Made by a program: the position numbers and the translations under genes
Part shown: positions 18,523 through 27,228 of the stretch, in pieces
How positions within the stretch are numbered: the first letter of the stretch is position 1
How the letters are laid out: the number at the start of each line of letters is the position of its first letter
Notes under the pieces: generated by a model
Seen by the model: only the letters and a program-made list of their open reading frames with translations
Told to the model about the DNA's origin: nothing
Databases searched by the model: none
NCBI GenBank assembly: GCA_900315835.1
Contig: ONAR01000014.1
Span: forward strand, 1 to 64,000
Reading direction: 5' to 3'
Length of the DNA: 64,000 bases
DNA from: an uncultured Prevotella sp.
Lineage (GTDB): Bacteria; Bacteroidota; Bacteroidia; Bacteroidales; Bacteroidaceae

Positions 18523-18600
18523 TTATAGTATTTATAGACGCTATAGATGCTATAGATGCTATAGTGGCTATAGACTCTATAGTTTCTATAGCGTCTATTG
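18523..18600. repeat. CTATAG array with strict 9-nt period
   Basis: The palindromic hexamer CTATAG or a one-base variant occurs nine times with exact 9-base spacing (18523, 18532, 18541, 18550, 18559, 18568, 18577, 18586, 18595), separated by variable 3-base spacers. It lies immediately upstream of the MFS start on the minus strand, in the leader or promoter region. It is not coding. Confidence 0.85.
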
Positions 18601-18715
18601 ATAGAACAATCCTAACAGCCTTTACACCACCTATTTTAACAAACTTTTATGTCCAGAGACGCAAGATGGGCAGCCATCTGACCTGCAGATGACTGCCCAC
18701 CCTGTTTATCGAAGC

Positions 18716-21676
18716 TTACGACCATCCTCTCGGCCCAGGACCGCCGGGGCCGCCGAAGCCGCCACGCGGAGGACGGCCACCGCCGAAGCCCGGCCCTCTG
18801 CCAGGACCGCCGGGGCCTCTCATGCCACGGCGTGCATCCTTCGTACCAAAGAGGTTGAAGCGATAGTTGACGTGGAGCATGAAGTAGCTGTTGATGGCGT
18901 TGTACTCGGTGTCGCTGCGCATCGAAGCCGTGATGGATCGGCTGAGGTTGCTCTGCTGCTGCAACAGGTCGTAGAACTGCAGCATGACGACGAGCGACTT
19001 ATCCTTGAGGAAGCTCTGCGAGAGCTGGGCGTTCCAGATGAGTTCATTGGTGTTGAGCGACTTATCGCTGTAGCCACGACGGCTGTTCATGTTGAGGTCG
19101 GTGGCCAGCGTCATTCCCCACGGCGCGGTGGCACTGATGTTACCGCCATAGCTGAACTGCCACGTGTTGAGGTTGGAGGCAGGCTGCAGTTTGTTCTTCG
19201 AGTGGCGGTAATCAAACGAACCGTTGAGCTCTATCTCCAGCCAGCTGTTGCGATAGCTGCCGGCGAGGCGCTCGGAAACGGTCATGTCGCGCGTCGTGTT
19301 CTTCAGTGAATTGGAGTTGCGCTGCAGCGATACATAGCCCACATTGTTGGCATAGTTGAAGTTGGTCCACGTGTTGACATTCCAATAGCCGGCCGAGTCG
19401 AGCGGCGTATTGAACATAAAGGCACTGTTGACGTTCCAGTTGCCGTTGATGTTCTCGGGGCGGGTCAGGCGTCCGCCGGTGGTCTGGTTATAGGTTACGC
19501 GGTTGCTGATGGAGTTGGTCGTATTGGAATAGTTGACGAAGGCCATCATCGCCTGCTTCGTCTGCTCGGAATAGTTGTTGAAGAACAGCCGCATGTTCTG
19601 CGTGAAGGCAGGCTTCAGTCCAGGGTTACCGGTCGAGATATTGAGCGGGTCGGAGTCGTCGTAGATATCGAGCAACTGCGAGATGGTGGGCTGCGTGGTC
19701 GATGCGCTATAGTTGAAGCGCAGGTTGCTCACCTTGGAGAAGCGGTAGCGGAAGTCAAAGTTCGGGGCGAAGTTGAACACGTTGCGCGTAGTATCGACCG
19801 AAACGCCCTGATAGTCCTGCACATAAGAGGAGTGCAGGGGCTGGAACATCATACCGGCATTGAGCTGCCATTTGGGGCGGATCATGCGGAACATCAGACG
19901 TATCTCATGGCGGTAGTTCTTATACTCAGAGAAGCGGCTCAGCTCATCATCACGATAGTCGGTATAAGGCTTCGACAGCCGCGTGAGGTAGTTGTCCCAA
20001 CTGCGGTAATGCATCGTGAGGCCGCTGAAGAAGTCCTCACCCAAATTGGAGAAGTCGTAGGTGGAGCGGTCGCTCTTGCTGTAGCTGTACTCATACTTAT
20101 AACTCAACTGCAGGAACGTGCCCTTCCACAGCGGCTCGCTGTACGTGGTTTGGACGGAGTAGCTCCAGTTCTTCGACGGCGCGAGGTTGTAGCGGTTGGT
20201 CTGATACGTAGAGTCCTGACCGAGGGCGTTGAGCAACTGGTACAGATGGACGTTGTTGGTGGAGAGGGAGTTCGACTTGCTGTCGCTGTAGCTGCCATCG
20301 CCGCGCAGGGTGATGTTGCGTCCGTTGGAACTGAGTTTGCGGTTCAACTGCAGCACACCGCCGATGGTGTTGGTGCGCGAGTAGGTGATGCTGTTGGCAA
20401 CATTGGAGTTGACGATGACACTGTCGGCGGCCAATGTGCGCATGGCCTCGGCCACAAGCGGGTCGTCGACATAGAGGTAAGGATCGTCATTGAAGGAAGC
20501 CGACGACGAGGAGCTGAGGCCATCCGACTTCGACAGCGACACTCTCGGACGGAACATGATGTTGGTCATCGTGTCGGGCATCCATTCCACACGGGCGCGG
20601 AAATTAAAATTGTTGCCGCGCGAGTAGTTCTGCGCGAGGCGATTGGAATACGACCCCACCGTACTCACGAAGTTCTGGGCGCTCCGCTTGCTGTAGGTGT
20701 CGCCGTCGCTGTGGTTCCACCGTGCGCTGGCATCAACGATGATTTTATCTTTCTTCTCGTAGTTGAAGTTGACGCCAGCCATCTTCGAGGCATTCAGTCC
20801 GTTGCGCCCCTGTCGGAAGGCACCGCCGCGGCCGCCGAATCCCATGTCGTTGACGTTGTTGGCATTGCCCATTCCCATGATGCGCATATCCTTGTTGAAA
20901 TAGCCGCCGAAGAGTCTGCTGGTGTAACGGTCGTGGTTACCCACACCGACGTCAGCGTTGGCCATGAGTCCTTTATTCATGCCGGGCTTCATGCCGAAGT
21001 CGAGCACGGTCTGCTCATCGCCGTCATCGATGCCGGTGATGCGGGTGAGGTCACTCTTCTGCTCATAGGCCTTCACCTTATTAATAACACTTGTGGGAAT
21101 ATTCTTCAGGGCTGTCTTGGTGTCGCCGGTCATAAACTCCTTACCGTCGACCAGAATCTTCTTCACCTCCTTGCCGTTGATGGTAATCTTACCGTCGTCG
21201 CCAACCTGTGCGCCGGGCAGCCGCTTCACGAGTTCCTCAATGGTGGAACCCTCCGGTGTACGGTAAGCTGCAGCATTATATACAAAGGTGTCTTCTTTCA
21301 GCACCACCTTCTGCGCCTGCGCCGTCACCTCAGCGCCCTTCAGCATAATGGCGTCGGACGACATCTGGATGCGGCCCAAAGTGACGGACTGTTCGCCAGT
21401 GACCCTGACCTGCTGGACGTGGGTCTTATAGCCGATGCTGGTTATCTTCAACAGATAGGTCTTTGCCTCTTGCGGCACCTGGAGCACAAAACGGCCACTG
21501 TCATTGGACAAGGCACCGGCGACATAAGACGAGTCCTGCCGGAGCAGCTGAACGGTTGCCTGCTGCAGCGCCTCGTGGCTTGACTTATCGACAAGCACAC
21601 CCGAGATAGTGGTCTGCTGGGCCATCGTCAGCATGGCGGCCAATAAGAACACGCCAAGAAGGATGAATTTCTTCAT
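18716..21676 (-). CDS. Large outer-membrane beta-barrel protein with CarboxypepD_reg-like domain
   Basis: Protein of 986 aa. Signal peptide (about 1-19), CarboxypepD_reg-like beta-sandwich (about 24-105, ISGVLVDKSSHEALQQATVQ), a plug-like region (about 130-230, VVLKEDTFVYNAAAYRTPEGSTIEELVKRLPG) and a long beta-barrel. This is the layout of the OMP_b-brl_3 group, TonB-receptor relatives without an ordinary TonB box. The extreme C-terminus is an unusual tail of about 35 residues made of Gly, Pro and Arg (GMRGPGGPGRGPGFGGGRPP and onward) after the expected last strand (NYRFNLF). The substrate is unknown. It stands alone between the MFS operon and the divergent aroB, with about 220 bp on each side. 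An open frame of 583 codons on the other strand is a shadow of this gene. Confidence 0.85.
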   Translation of the reverse strand: MKKFILLGVFLLAAMLTMAQQTTISGVLVDKSSHEALQQATVQLLRQDSSYVAGALSNDSGRFVLQVPQEAKTYLLKITSIGYKTHVQQVRVTGEQSVTLGRIQMSSDAIMLKGAEVTAQAQKVVLKEDTFVYNAAAYRTPEGSTIEELVKRLPGAQVGDDGKITINGKEVKKILVDGKEFMTGDTKTALKNIPTSVINKVKAYEQKSDLTRITGIDDGDEQTVLDFGMKPGMNKGLMANADVGVGNHDRYTSRLFGGYFNKDMRIMGMGNANNVNDMGFGGRGGAFRQGRNGLNASKMAGVNFNYEKKDKIIVDASARWNHSDGDTYSKRSAQNFVSTVGSYSNRLAQNYSRGNNFNFRARVEWMPDTMTNIMFRPRVSLSKSDGLSSSSSASFNDDPYLYVDDPLVAEAMRTLAADSVIVNSNVANSITYSRTNTIGGVLQLNRKLSSNGRNITLRGDGSYSDSKSNSLSTNNVHLYQLLNALGQDSTYQTNRYNLAPSKNWSYSVQTTYSEPLWKGTFLQLSYKYEYSYSKSDRSTYDFSNLGEDFFSGLTMHYRSWDNYLTRLSKPYTDYRDDELSRFSEYKNYRHEIRLMFRMIRPKWQLNAGMMFQPLHSSYVQDYQGVSVDTTRNVFNFAPNFDFRYRFSKVSNLRFNYSASTTQPTISQLLDIYDDSDPLNISTGNPGLKPAFTQNMRLFFNNYSEQTKQAMMAFVNYSNTTNSISNRVTYNQTTGGRLTRPENINGNWNVNSAFMFNTPLDSAGYWNVNTWTNFNYANNVGYVSLQRNSNSLKNTTRDMTVSERLAGSYRNSWLEIELNGSFDYRHSKNKLQPASNLNTWQFSYGGNISATAPWGMTLATDLNMNSRRGYSDKSLNTNELIWNAQLSQSFLKDKSLVVMLQFYDLLQQQSNLSRSITASMRSDTEYNAINSYFMLHVNYRFNLFGTKDARRGMRGPGGPGRGPGFGGGRPPRGGFGGPGGPGPRGWS

Positions 21677-21846
21677 GTGAATAGGGTTTTCCTGAATAAG
21701 TTACGTTCCTTTGACGTTAAGACTTGGCAAAGGTTTAAAACGATTTATTGCACATTGCCCCCATAATGTGCGCAAAACGGGCCTTCCGTCTCTTAAAAAG
21801 TATTAAGATATGAGGTGGCAAGGCTACAACGGCAAGGAATATTGCG

Positions 21847-21854
21847 TATATTTG
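21847..21854 (+). promoter_or_regulatory. -7 box upstream of aroB
   Basis: TATATTTG matches the Bacteroidales -7 consensus and lies 48 bp before the aroB ATG. No clear -33 TTTG at the right distance was found. Confidence 0.45.
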
Positions 21855-21901
21855 TAAGCACGCAACACAGGGGAAATAACACGATTAAGTTAGGTTAAGT
21901 T

Positions 21902-22966
21902 ATGAAGCAGAGAATTGTCTTTTCGCACCAATTGGCTACCGACTTGGCTTTAGCCATGACAGAATGTGAGCATGAGCGCGTTTTCATCCTCACCGATGAA
22001 ACCACGAAGGAGCAGTGCTGGCCGCTGCTGGACTCCTTCTACGGACTGCGCGATGCCACACAAATCACCATCAAGGCCACCGACACCCACAAGACCATTG
22101 AGACGGTGTGCGACGTCTGGCGCGCACTCGACAAGGGCATGGCCACACGCCATTCGCTGCTCATCAACCTCGGCGGCGGCATGGTGACCGACCTCGGCGG
22201 CTTTGCGGCATCGACCTTCAAGCGCGGCATCGACTTCATCAACATCCCCACGACGCTGCTGGCCATGGTCGACGCATCGGTGGGCGGAAAGACCGGCTTC
22301 AACTTCGACGGACTGAAGAACGAGATTGGCGTGTTCAACGATGCGAAGTTCGTCATCTTAGACACCGAATTCCTGCGCACGCTCGATGCGCACAACGTCA
22401 GGTCGGGCTACGCCGAGATGCTGAAGCACGGCCTCATCTCTGACAATAAGCATTGGGCCGACCTGCTCAACTTCAACCTTGCCCAACCCGACCTCAAGCA
22501 CCTGCAGACGCTGCTGGCCAAGAGCGTCGGCGTGAAGGAGAAGATTGTGGAGAAGGACCCGAAGGAGAAGGGCATACGCAAGGCGCTGAACTTCGGCCAC
22601 ACCTTCGGCCACGCCTTCGAGAGCTATTCGCTGCGCGCCTATGAGCAGAACGGCAAGACGCCGCTGTTGCATGGCTACGCTGTGGCTTACGGTCTCATCT
22701 GCGAACTCTATCTGTCGGCCATCAAGACGGGCTTCCCCACCGAGAAGATGCACCAGACGGTGCGCTTCATCCGCGACTACTACGGCAACTACCCCATCAC
22801 CTGCGACGACTATGACAAGCTCATCGACCTGATGCGGCACGACAAGAAGAATAACTCGGGCGTCATCAACTTCACCCTCCTGTCCGATGTCGGCCAAATC
22901 AACATCAACCAGACGGCCTCGGACGACGAGATCAAGGAATGCCTCGACTTCTACCGCGAGGGATAG
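21902..22966 (+). CDS. aroB: 3-dehydroquinate synthase
   Basis: Second step of the shikimate pathway: converts DAHP to 3-dehydroquinate with NAD+ and a divalent metal. At 354 aa it has the usual length. Family motifs are clear: GGGMVTDLGGFAASTFKRGI (NAD-binding glycine-rich segment), PTTLLAMVDASVGGKTGFN (substrate and nucleotide loop), and the metal-binding LNFGHTFGHAFE. Cytoplasmic. It feeds chorismate to the adjacent menaquinone genes and to aromatic amino acids. It is transcribed towards menE, and the two genes overlap tail to tail by 16 bp, so neither has room for a terminator between them. Confidence 0.96.
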   Translation: MKQRIVFSHQLATDLALAMTECEHERVFILTDETTKEQCWPLLDSFYGLRDATQITIKATDTHKTIETVCDVWRALDKGMATRHSLLINLGGGMVTDLGGFAASTFKRGIDFINIPTTLLAMVDASVGGKTGFNFDGLKNEIGVFNDAKFVILDTEFLRTLDAHNVRSGYAEMLKHGLISDNKHWADLLNFNLAQPDLKHLQTLLAKSVGVKEKIVEKDPKEKGIRKALNFGHTFGHAFESYSLRAYEQNGKTPLLHGYAVAYGLICELYLSAIKTGFPTEKMHQTVRFIRDYYGNYPITCDDYDKLIDLMRHDKKNNSGVINFTLLSDVGQININQTASDDEIKECLDFYREG

Positions 22967-24003
22967 ATAGCATTAGAATCTTCCGCGAGCATCATCGCCA
23001 AGTCGGCGGCTTGCTGGCGCGCTATCTTACCCGTTTCCGTCATGGGAACGCGGTCGACATGGAAGTAGCGGCGCGGCACCCAGTAATGCGGCAGCGCGTT
23101 CATGCAGATTTCCTCCAACTCAGCCTTGTCACTCTGCTCGCTCAACAACACCACCACTTCGCCGAACTTCTCATCGGGCAGCTTCGTAATGGCGAAGGGC
23201 GCACGGAGGAAGGGCTTCAGCGTATGCTCCACTTCCTCGATTTGTATCTTTATGCCGCCCGAGTCAATCACATTATCTTTTCTTCCCAACACGCGGAACT
23301 GCCGACGGCCCGTAGCCTTATCGGTGCGCAGTTGGACGCGGTCGTTGGTCACGAGCCTGCCCTCATGCACCAGCGGGGCGTCGATGACGAGACAGCCATC
23401 GGGCGTCTGGTCAATGGTCACGCTGTCGAACGGTGTATACCAAACGCTGGCCCCATCGCCGCTGAGGCGGCGCAGGGCGATATGCGACAGCGTCTCCGTC
23501 ATGCCGTAGGTGCTCCAAACGGCGTTGGGGAACTGCCGCAGCGTACGCGCGAGTTTGTCGTCGATGGCGCCACCTCCGATGATGAGATGCTTGATTTGCC
23601 GCAACTGCTCGCGTTCCTCAGGCACCTGCAGCGAGTTATACACCTGCAGTGGCACCATCGCGGCGAAGGTCAGCGGTTCGAGTTCGCTGTCTGCGATACC
23701 AGATTTTTCTGACGGCAGACTGGCCAAGGGATGGCCCGACGGCGTTACACTGATGAGCCGTAACTTCCGCTCCAGCGCACGCACCACGACCATCTTACCG
23801 GCGATATAGTCGAGCGGCATGCAGAGCAGCGCCGTATCGCCGGCCTTCAATCCGAGGAAGTCGCAGGTGATGCGCGCCGAGTTGAGCATGCGCCGCTTCT
23901 CCACCCACATCGGCTTCGGTTTACCCGTTGAGCCGCTGGTATGCACCAGCACCTTGTCGTTGTCGTCATGCCACTGGGCCAGAAACTCATCAAGCGTCAG
24001 CAT
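22951..24003 (-). CDS. menE: o-Succinylbenzoate-CoA ligase
   Basis: Menaquinone pathway enzyme that activates o-succinylbenzoate with ATP and CoA. At 350 aa it is the short form seen in Bacteroidetes, lacking most of the N-terminal half of ordinary acyl-CoA ligases and beginning almost at the ATP loop. Visible motifs are VHTSGSTGKPK (P-loop), YGMTET, GRKDNVIDSGGIKI (hinge region) and the C-terminal catalytic lysine in MTETGKIAR. Cytoplasmic. The ATG overlaps the end of menC by 7 bp, so the two are translationally coupled. It is last in the menC-menE unit and its 3' end overlaps aroB. Confidence 0.92.
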   Translation of the reverse strand: MLTLDEFLAQWHDDNDKVLVHTSGSTGKPKPMWVEKRRMLNSARITCDFLGLKAGDTALLCMPLDYIAGKMVVVRALERKLRLISVTPSGHPLASLPSEKSGIADSELEPLTFAAMVPLQVYNSLQVPEEREQLRQIKHLIIGGGAIDDKLARTLRQFPNAVWSTYGMTETLSHIALRRLSGDGASVWYTPFDSVTIDQTPDGCLVIDAPLVHEGRLVTNDRVQLRTDKATGRRQFRVLGRKDNVIDSGGIKIQIEEVEHTLKPFLRAPFAITKLPDEKFGEVVVLLSEQSDKAELEEICMNALPHYWVPRRYFHVDRVPMTETGKIARQQAADLAMMLAEDSNAIYPSR

Positions 24004-25055
24004 AGCCGGTCTCCCTCCTGCCCCATCGCGGCCTCATAAAACCACATGCCGTCGCCACGCAGCACCAGCGGTGAGGCGACGTTGTCGGTGTAGAGCAGTC
24101 CCGTGCCGAGGCCCTGCGGCATGGTGATATGCGGACCGTAGACCTCAGCGCAGAGGTGGGCAATGGCGTTCAAGCCGACATTGCTCTCGAGCGCAGACGT
24201 AATCCAACTGCCGATGCCGCGCTCCCGGGCGAGTCTTATCCACTCGCGACAGCCACGCATGCCGCCGTGCAGACTGGGCTTCAACACGAGGAAGGCGGGG
24301 CGTATCTCGTCGAGCAACCGCTCTTTCTGCACAAGGTCGTTGACGCCGATGAGCTCCTCATCAAGCGCGATGGGCAACGGCGACAGCCGACAAAGGCGCG
24401 CCATCTCCGGCCACTGATGCTGCTTGATGGGCTGTTCGATGGAATGGATATGGTATTTGGCCAGTGCCTCGAGTCGGTCCAGGGCGTTGTCGGGCGTGAA
24501 GCCGCCGTTGGCATCAACGCGCAACTCTATCTGTTCGGGCGTGAAATGGTCGCGGATATGCCGCACGAGGTCGAGCTCGCGGTCGAAGTCGATGGCGCCA
24601 ATCTTCAGTTTGACGCAGTGGAAACCGGCGCGGAGCTTCGCCTCCAGTCGGGCGTACATCTCCTCGAACGTCCCCATCCACACGAGGCCGTTGATGGGGA
24701 TGGCCTCCTCGCCGCGGGCAAAGGGCGTAGCCGAGAGCGCCCAACGGCCTCCGGCATCGAGTTGGGCAAACGCGGTCTCGAGACCGAAGAGCACTGAAGG
24801 ATAAGGGCGCAGCATCTCATAGGGAATGCCGCCGGTCTGTTCGACAAAGCGGCAGACCTTATCAAGCAACGCCTCATAGCGCGCCTCCGGCATGGCGTCG
24901 CAGCTGAGGTCGGGTAATGTGGAGCACTCGCCCACGCCCACGATGCCATCCTGCTCCACCTTAATATAATAAGACAGGTGGACGGTGTAGACGCCACGCG
25001 ATGTGCCTGCCGGCTCCTTGAAGTGGAGCAGGCGTTTGGTATAACTTACTTTCAT
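23997..25055 (-). CDS. menC: o-Succinylbenzoate synthase
   Basis: Enolase-superfamily dehydratase that converts SHCHC to o-succinylbenzoate in menaquinone synthesis. At 352 aa it is of normal length. Catalytic features are in order: KLKIG (base lysine), VDANGG (metal Asp), IEQP (metal Glu), DE in ALDEELIG (metal Asp) and LKPS (second lysine). Cytoplasmic. It directly follows a shortened aldo/keto reductase gene (11 bp gap) and overlaps menE. In many Bacteroidales the men genes are contiguous; here menC-menE are separated from menB by about 2.6 kb of other genes. Confidence 0.94.
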   Translation of the reverse strand: MKVSYTKRLLHFKEPAGTSRGVYTVHLSYYIKVEQDGIVGVGECSTLPDLSCDAMPEARYEALLDKVCRFVEQTGGIPYEMLRPYPSVLFGLETAFAQLDAGGRWALSATPFARGEEAIPINGLVWMGTFEEMYARLEAKLRAGFHCVKLKIGAIDFDRELDLVRHIRDHFTPEQIELRVDANGGFTPDNALDRLEALAKYHIHSIEQPIKQHQWPEMARLCRLSPLPIALDEELIGVNDLVQKERLLDEIRPAFLVLKPSLHGGMRGCREWIRLARERGIGSWITSALESNVGLNAIAHLCAEVYGPHITMPQGLGTGLLYTDNVASPLVLRGDGMWFYEAAMGQEGDRLC

Positions 25056-25066
25056 ATTGCTATCAT

Positions 25067-26014
25067 TTATGCCCTCAGGTTCTGCGCCAACTGCTCCGTA
25101 CTGCTGGCGCCGACGAGCACACTCGTCACGCCCTCTTGGTCCAATATCCAGTCAAGCGCGTAGGCGGGCAGCGTCTTTTCCTCGGCCGCAGCGGCGTCGT
25201 GCCAGCCGCGGATCTTCGTCAACAGCTCCGGCGTGAGCACCGACTCGCTGAGCGAACTGTGCTGCGCCATACGGCTGTCGGCGGGAATGCCGTGGAGATA
25301 ACGGTCGGTGAGCAGGCCTTGGGCCAACGGCGAGAACGAGATGAAGCCGATGCCCTGTTGCTGGCAGTAGTCGAGGATGCCCTCCTGCTGCGGTGCGCGG
25401 TCGATGAGGTTGAGCCGACCCTGATAGATGAGCAGTGGCGTGTCGTGGTCGCGCAGATAGGTTACGGCGGTTTTCAGCGCCTCGAGGGGCCAACGGCTGA
25501 TGCCGACGTACAGCGCCTTGCCCTGTCTGACCACGTCGACCAGTGCCTGCAACGTCTCCTCAAGCGGCGTCTCAGGGTCATAGCGATGGCTGTAGAAGAG
25601 GTCGACATAGTCGAGGTGCATGCGGCGCAGACTCTGGTCAATGCTGGCCATGAGGTACTTACGGCTGCCCCAGTTGCCATAGGGACCGGGCCACATGTCG
25701 TAGCCGGCTTTCGACGAGATGAACAGCTCATCGCGGTAGGGCCGGAAGTCGTCGTCCATCAACCGCCCCATGGTCTCCTCTGCGGTGCCATAAGGCGGAC
25801 CGTAGTTGTTGGCCAGGTCGAAATGGGTGATGCCGTGGTCGAACGCATAGTGCGTGATGGCGCGGCTACGCTCATAGCTGTCGCCCGCCCCGAAATTATG
25901 CCAAAAGCCGAGGCTCACCTTGGGAAGGAGCACGCCGCTGCGCCCGCAACGGCGGTAGAAATCGGCGTTGCTGTAGCGGTCGGTGCTGGCTACGTATTGC
26001 TGCTTAACGTTCAT
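25067..26014 (-). CDS. Aldo/keto reductase, YghZ/Gpr-like, C-terminus short
   Basis: NADPH-dependent aldo/keto reductase closely matching the E. coli L-glyceraldehyde 3-phosphate reductase YghZ (Gpr) as I recall it: YRRCGRSG, LGFWHNFG, THFDLANNYGPPYGTAEE, SSKAGYDMWPGPYG, VDLFYSHR and SPLAQGLLTDRYLHGIP. Active-site Asp, Tyr, Lys and His are all present. The start at the ATG ending 26014 is supported by a promoter just upstream. The protein is 315 aa and stops at GASSTEQLAQNLRA, about 30 residues earlier than YghZ, so the last helix is missing; menC starts 11 bp later. The truncation may mark a rearrangement junction. It may still fold, because the barrel is complete, but activity is uncertain. 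Confidence 0.88.
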   Translation of the reverse strand: MNVKQQYVASTDRYSNADFYRRCGRSGVLLPKVSLGFWHNFGAGDSYERSRAITHYAFDHGITHFDLANNYGPPYGTAEETMGRLMDDDFRPYRDELFISSKAGYDMWPGPYGNWGSRKYLMASIDQSLRRMHLDYVDLFYSHRYDPETPLEETLQALVDVVRQGKALYVGISRWPLEALKTAVTYLRDHDTPLLIYQGRLNLIDRAPQQEGILDYCQQQGIGFISFSPLAQGLLTDRYLHGIPADSRMAQHSSLSESVLTPELLTKIRGWHDAAAAEEKTLPAYALDWILDQEGVTSVLVGASSTEQLAQNLRA

Positions 26015-26040
26015 AATGGTTGTATTAATCGTTGGATGTA

Positions 26041-26071
26041 CAAAAATAAGTAAAAGTCGCAAATAATCAAA
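26041..26071 (-). promoter_or_regulatory. Promoter of the aldo/keto reductase gene
   Basis: On the minus strand TTTG (26068-26071) and TATTTTTG (26041-26048) are separated by 19 nt, matching the Bacteroidales -33/-7 arrangement. The start codon is 26 bp downstream. It likely also serves menC and menE. Confidence 0.6.
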
Positions 26072-26111
26072 AAAGCGCGGCGACAAAATCGCGGTCTTGC
26101 GATATTTTAGC

Positions 26112-26119
26112 TATATTTG
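26112..26119 (+). promoter_or_regulatory. -7 box upstream of trhA
   Basis: TATATTTG fits TAnnTTTG and lies 20 bp before the ATG. It is divergent from the aldo/keto reductase promoter. Confidence 0.5.
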
Positions 26120-26139
26120 CCCTGTAATTAGACGGTAAC

Positions 26140-26799
26140 ATGAAAATCAAGATATTCTATTCGCATAAGGAGGAGCTGTGGAACAGTTGGAGCCACGCCG
26201 GCGGCATCGTCTTAGGTGTGGCCTTCGGGGCGCTATTTCTCTACCTCTGCTTCACGCGCGGCAACGGTTGGGCCACGGCGGGCATCATCCTCTACCTCGT
26301 CGGCATGCTCGGCTCCTACATTGCCTCGACGGTGTATCATGCGCTGTCGGCGTGGTCGCCGTGGAAGGAGCGGATGCGTAAATGGGACCACGCGGCCATC
26401 TACTGGCATATCGCCGGGTCGTATTCACCCATCACGCTCATCGCCCTGCGCCAAGAGGGCTACTGGGGATGGGCATTGTTCTGCTTCGTCTGGCTCTGCG
26501 CCATCGTAGGCACCATCACGAGTTTCCACAAGCTGAAGGCACATAGTAACCTCGAGACGCTGGTGTATATCGGCATGGGCATGAGCGTGCTCATCGCCTT
26601 CAAACCCCTCATCGACGCAGTAAGCCCCGCGACGGTGGTATGGATCATCGCCGAGGGTGTGTGCTATGTCACCGGTGCCCTGTTCTACACCCTGCGCAAG
26701 CGACGCTACATGCACACGGTGTTCCACTTCTTCGTCCTCGCCGGCAGCGTGTGCCACCTCATCGCCGTGTGGGATATCCTTATGCGCTACCTTTATTGA
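26140..26799 (+). CDS. trhA: Hemolysin III / PAQR-family membrane protein
   Basis: Integral membrane protein of 219 aa with seven predicted helices. Family motifs are YIASTVYHALSAW (Ser and His of the zinc site), WDHAAIYWHIAGSYSPITL, and HTVFHFFVLAGSVCHL with the C-terminal histidines. PAQR/hemolysin III proteins carry a zinc site and have been linked to membrane lipid homeostasis; the name hemolysin is historical. It stands divergent from the aldo/keto reductase gene. Its stop codon TGA is followed at once by a copy of the GACATAGTAAC repeat, and the GxxExxY gene lies 42 bp downstream. Confidence 0.88.
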   Translation: MKIKIFYSHKEELWNSWSHAGGIVLGVAFGALFLYLCFTRGNGWATAGIILYLVGMLGSYIASTVYHALSAWSPWKERMRKWDHAAIYWHIAGSYSPITLIALRQEGYWGWALFCFVWLCAIVGTITSFHKLKAHSNLETLVYIGMGMSVLIAFKPLIDAVSPATVVWIIAEGVCYVTGALFYTLRKRRYMHTVFHFFVLAGSVCHLIAVWDILMRYLY

Positions 26800-26841
26800 G
26801 ACATAGTAACATAATAACATAATAATAGAGGACATAATAAT
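26800..26841 (+). repeat. Degenerate GACATAGTAAC repeat between trhA and GxxExxY gene
   Basis: Begins on the base after the trhA stop with an exact GACATAGTAAC (26800-26810). Weaker copies follow (ATAATAACATAATAATAG, then GACATAATAAT) up to the base before the next ATG. It fills the whole intergenic space and is in the same sense as the downstream array. Confidence 0.8.
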
Positions 26842-27228
26842 ATGGAAGACGTCAACATCTTAATCCAAAAGATGATAGAGTGTGCCAAAGCTATACGGCG
26901 ACAGTTGGGCCCAGGGTATCTGGAAAGTGTCTATAAAAATGCGATGCTCATCGAGATGCAGAAGCATCACGTGGCATACCAGACTGAAGTGCCATTGAAC
27001 GTTTTATACGATGGCATTATTGTGGGGAAATACAGGGCCGACATTATCGTTGACAACCGGCTAATACTCGAATTAAAGGCAACCACATACCTTACCGTGG
27101 CCAATGAGATCCAATTAGTCAACTACCTCACTGCCACAGGCATCGACGACGGGCTGCTCATAAATTTCGGCGCCGACCAGTTACAGTTTAAACGCAAGTA
27201 CCGAGTGTATAGACAAAGTAAACTATAG
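26842..27228 (+). CDS. GxxExxY protein, PD-(D/E)XK nuclease-like
   Basis: Small protein of 128 aa. It carries the naming motif as G25-Y-L-E28-S-V-Y31 and a PD-(D/E)XK-like core: D67 in YRADIIV, then E77-L-K79 in LILELKA. The last part (NEIQLVNYLTATGIDDGLLINFG) is typical of the family. These proteins are placed in the PD-(D/E)XK nuclease superfamily, but no biological function is established. No signal peptide, so cytoplasmic. The gene is embedded in GACATAGTAAC repeats. Its last codons (AGACAAAGTAAACTATAG) themselves look like a degenerate unit and the next unit starts on the final base of the stop codon, so the C-terminal RQSKL may derive from the repeat. A mobile or repeat-processing role is only a hypothesis. 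Confidence 0.88.
   Translation: MEDVNILIQKMIECAKAIRRQLGPGYLESVYKNAMLIEMQKHHVAYQTEVPLNVLYDGIIVGKYRADIIVDNRLILELKATTYLTVANEIQLVNYLTATGIDDGLLINFGADQLQFKRKYRVYRQSKL

Noticed and set aside
19832..21583. Long plus-strand frame of 583 codons
   Set aside because: It lies wholly antisense to the outer-membrane protein gene, is His/Val-rich without domains, and is explained by codon bias of the real gene.
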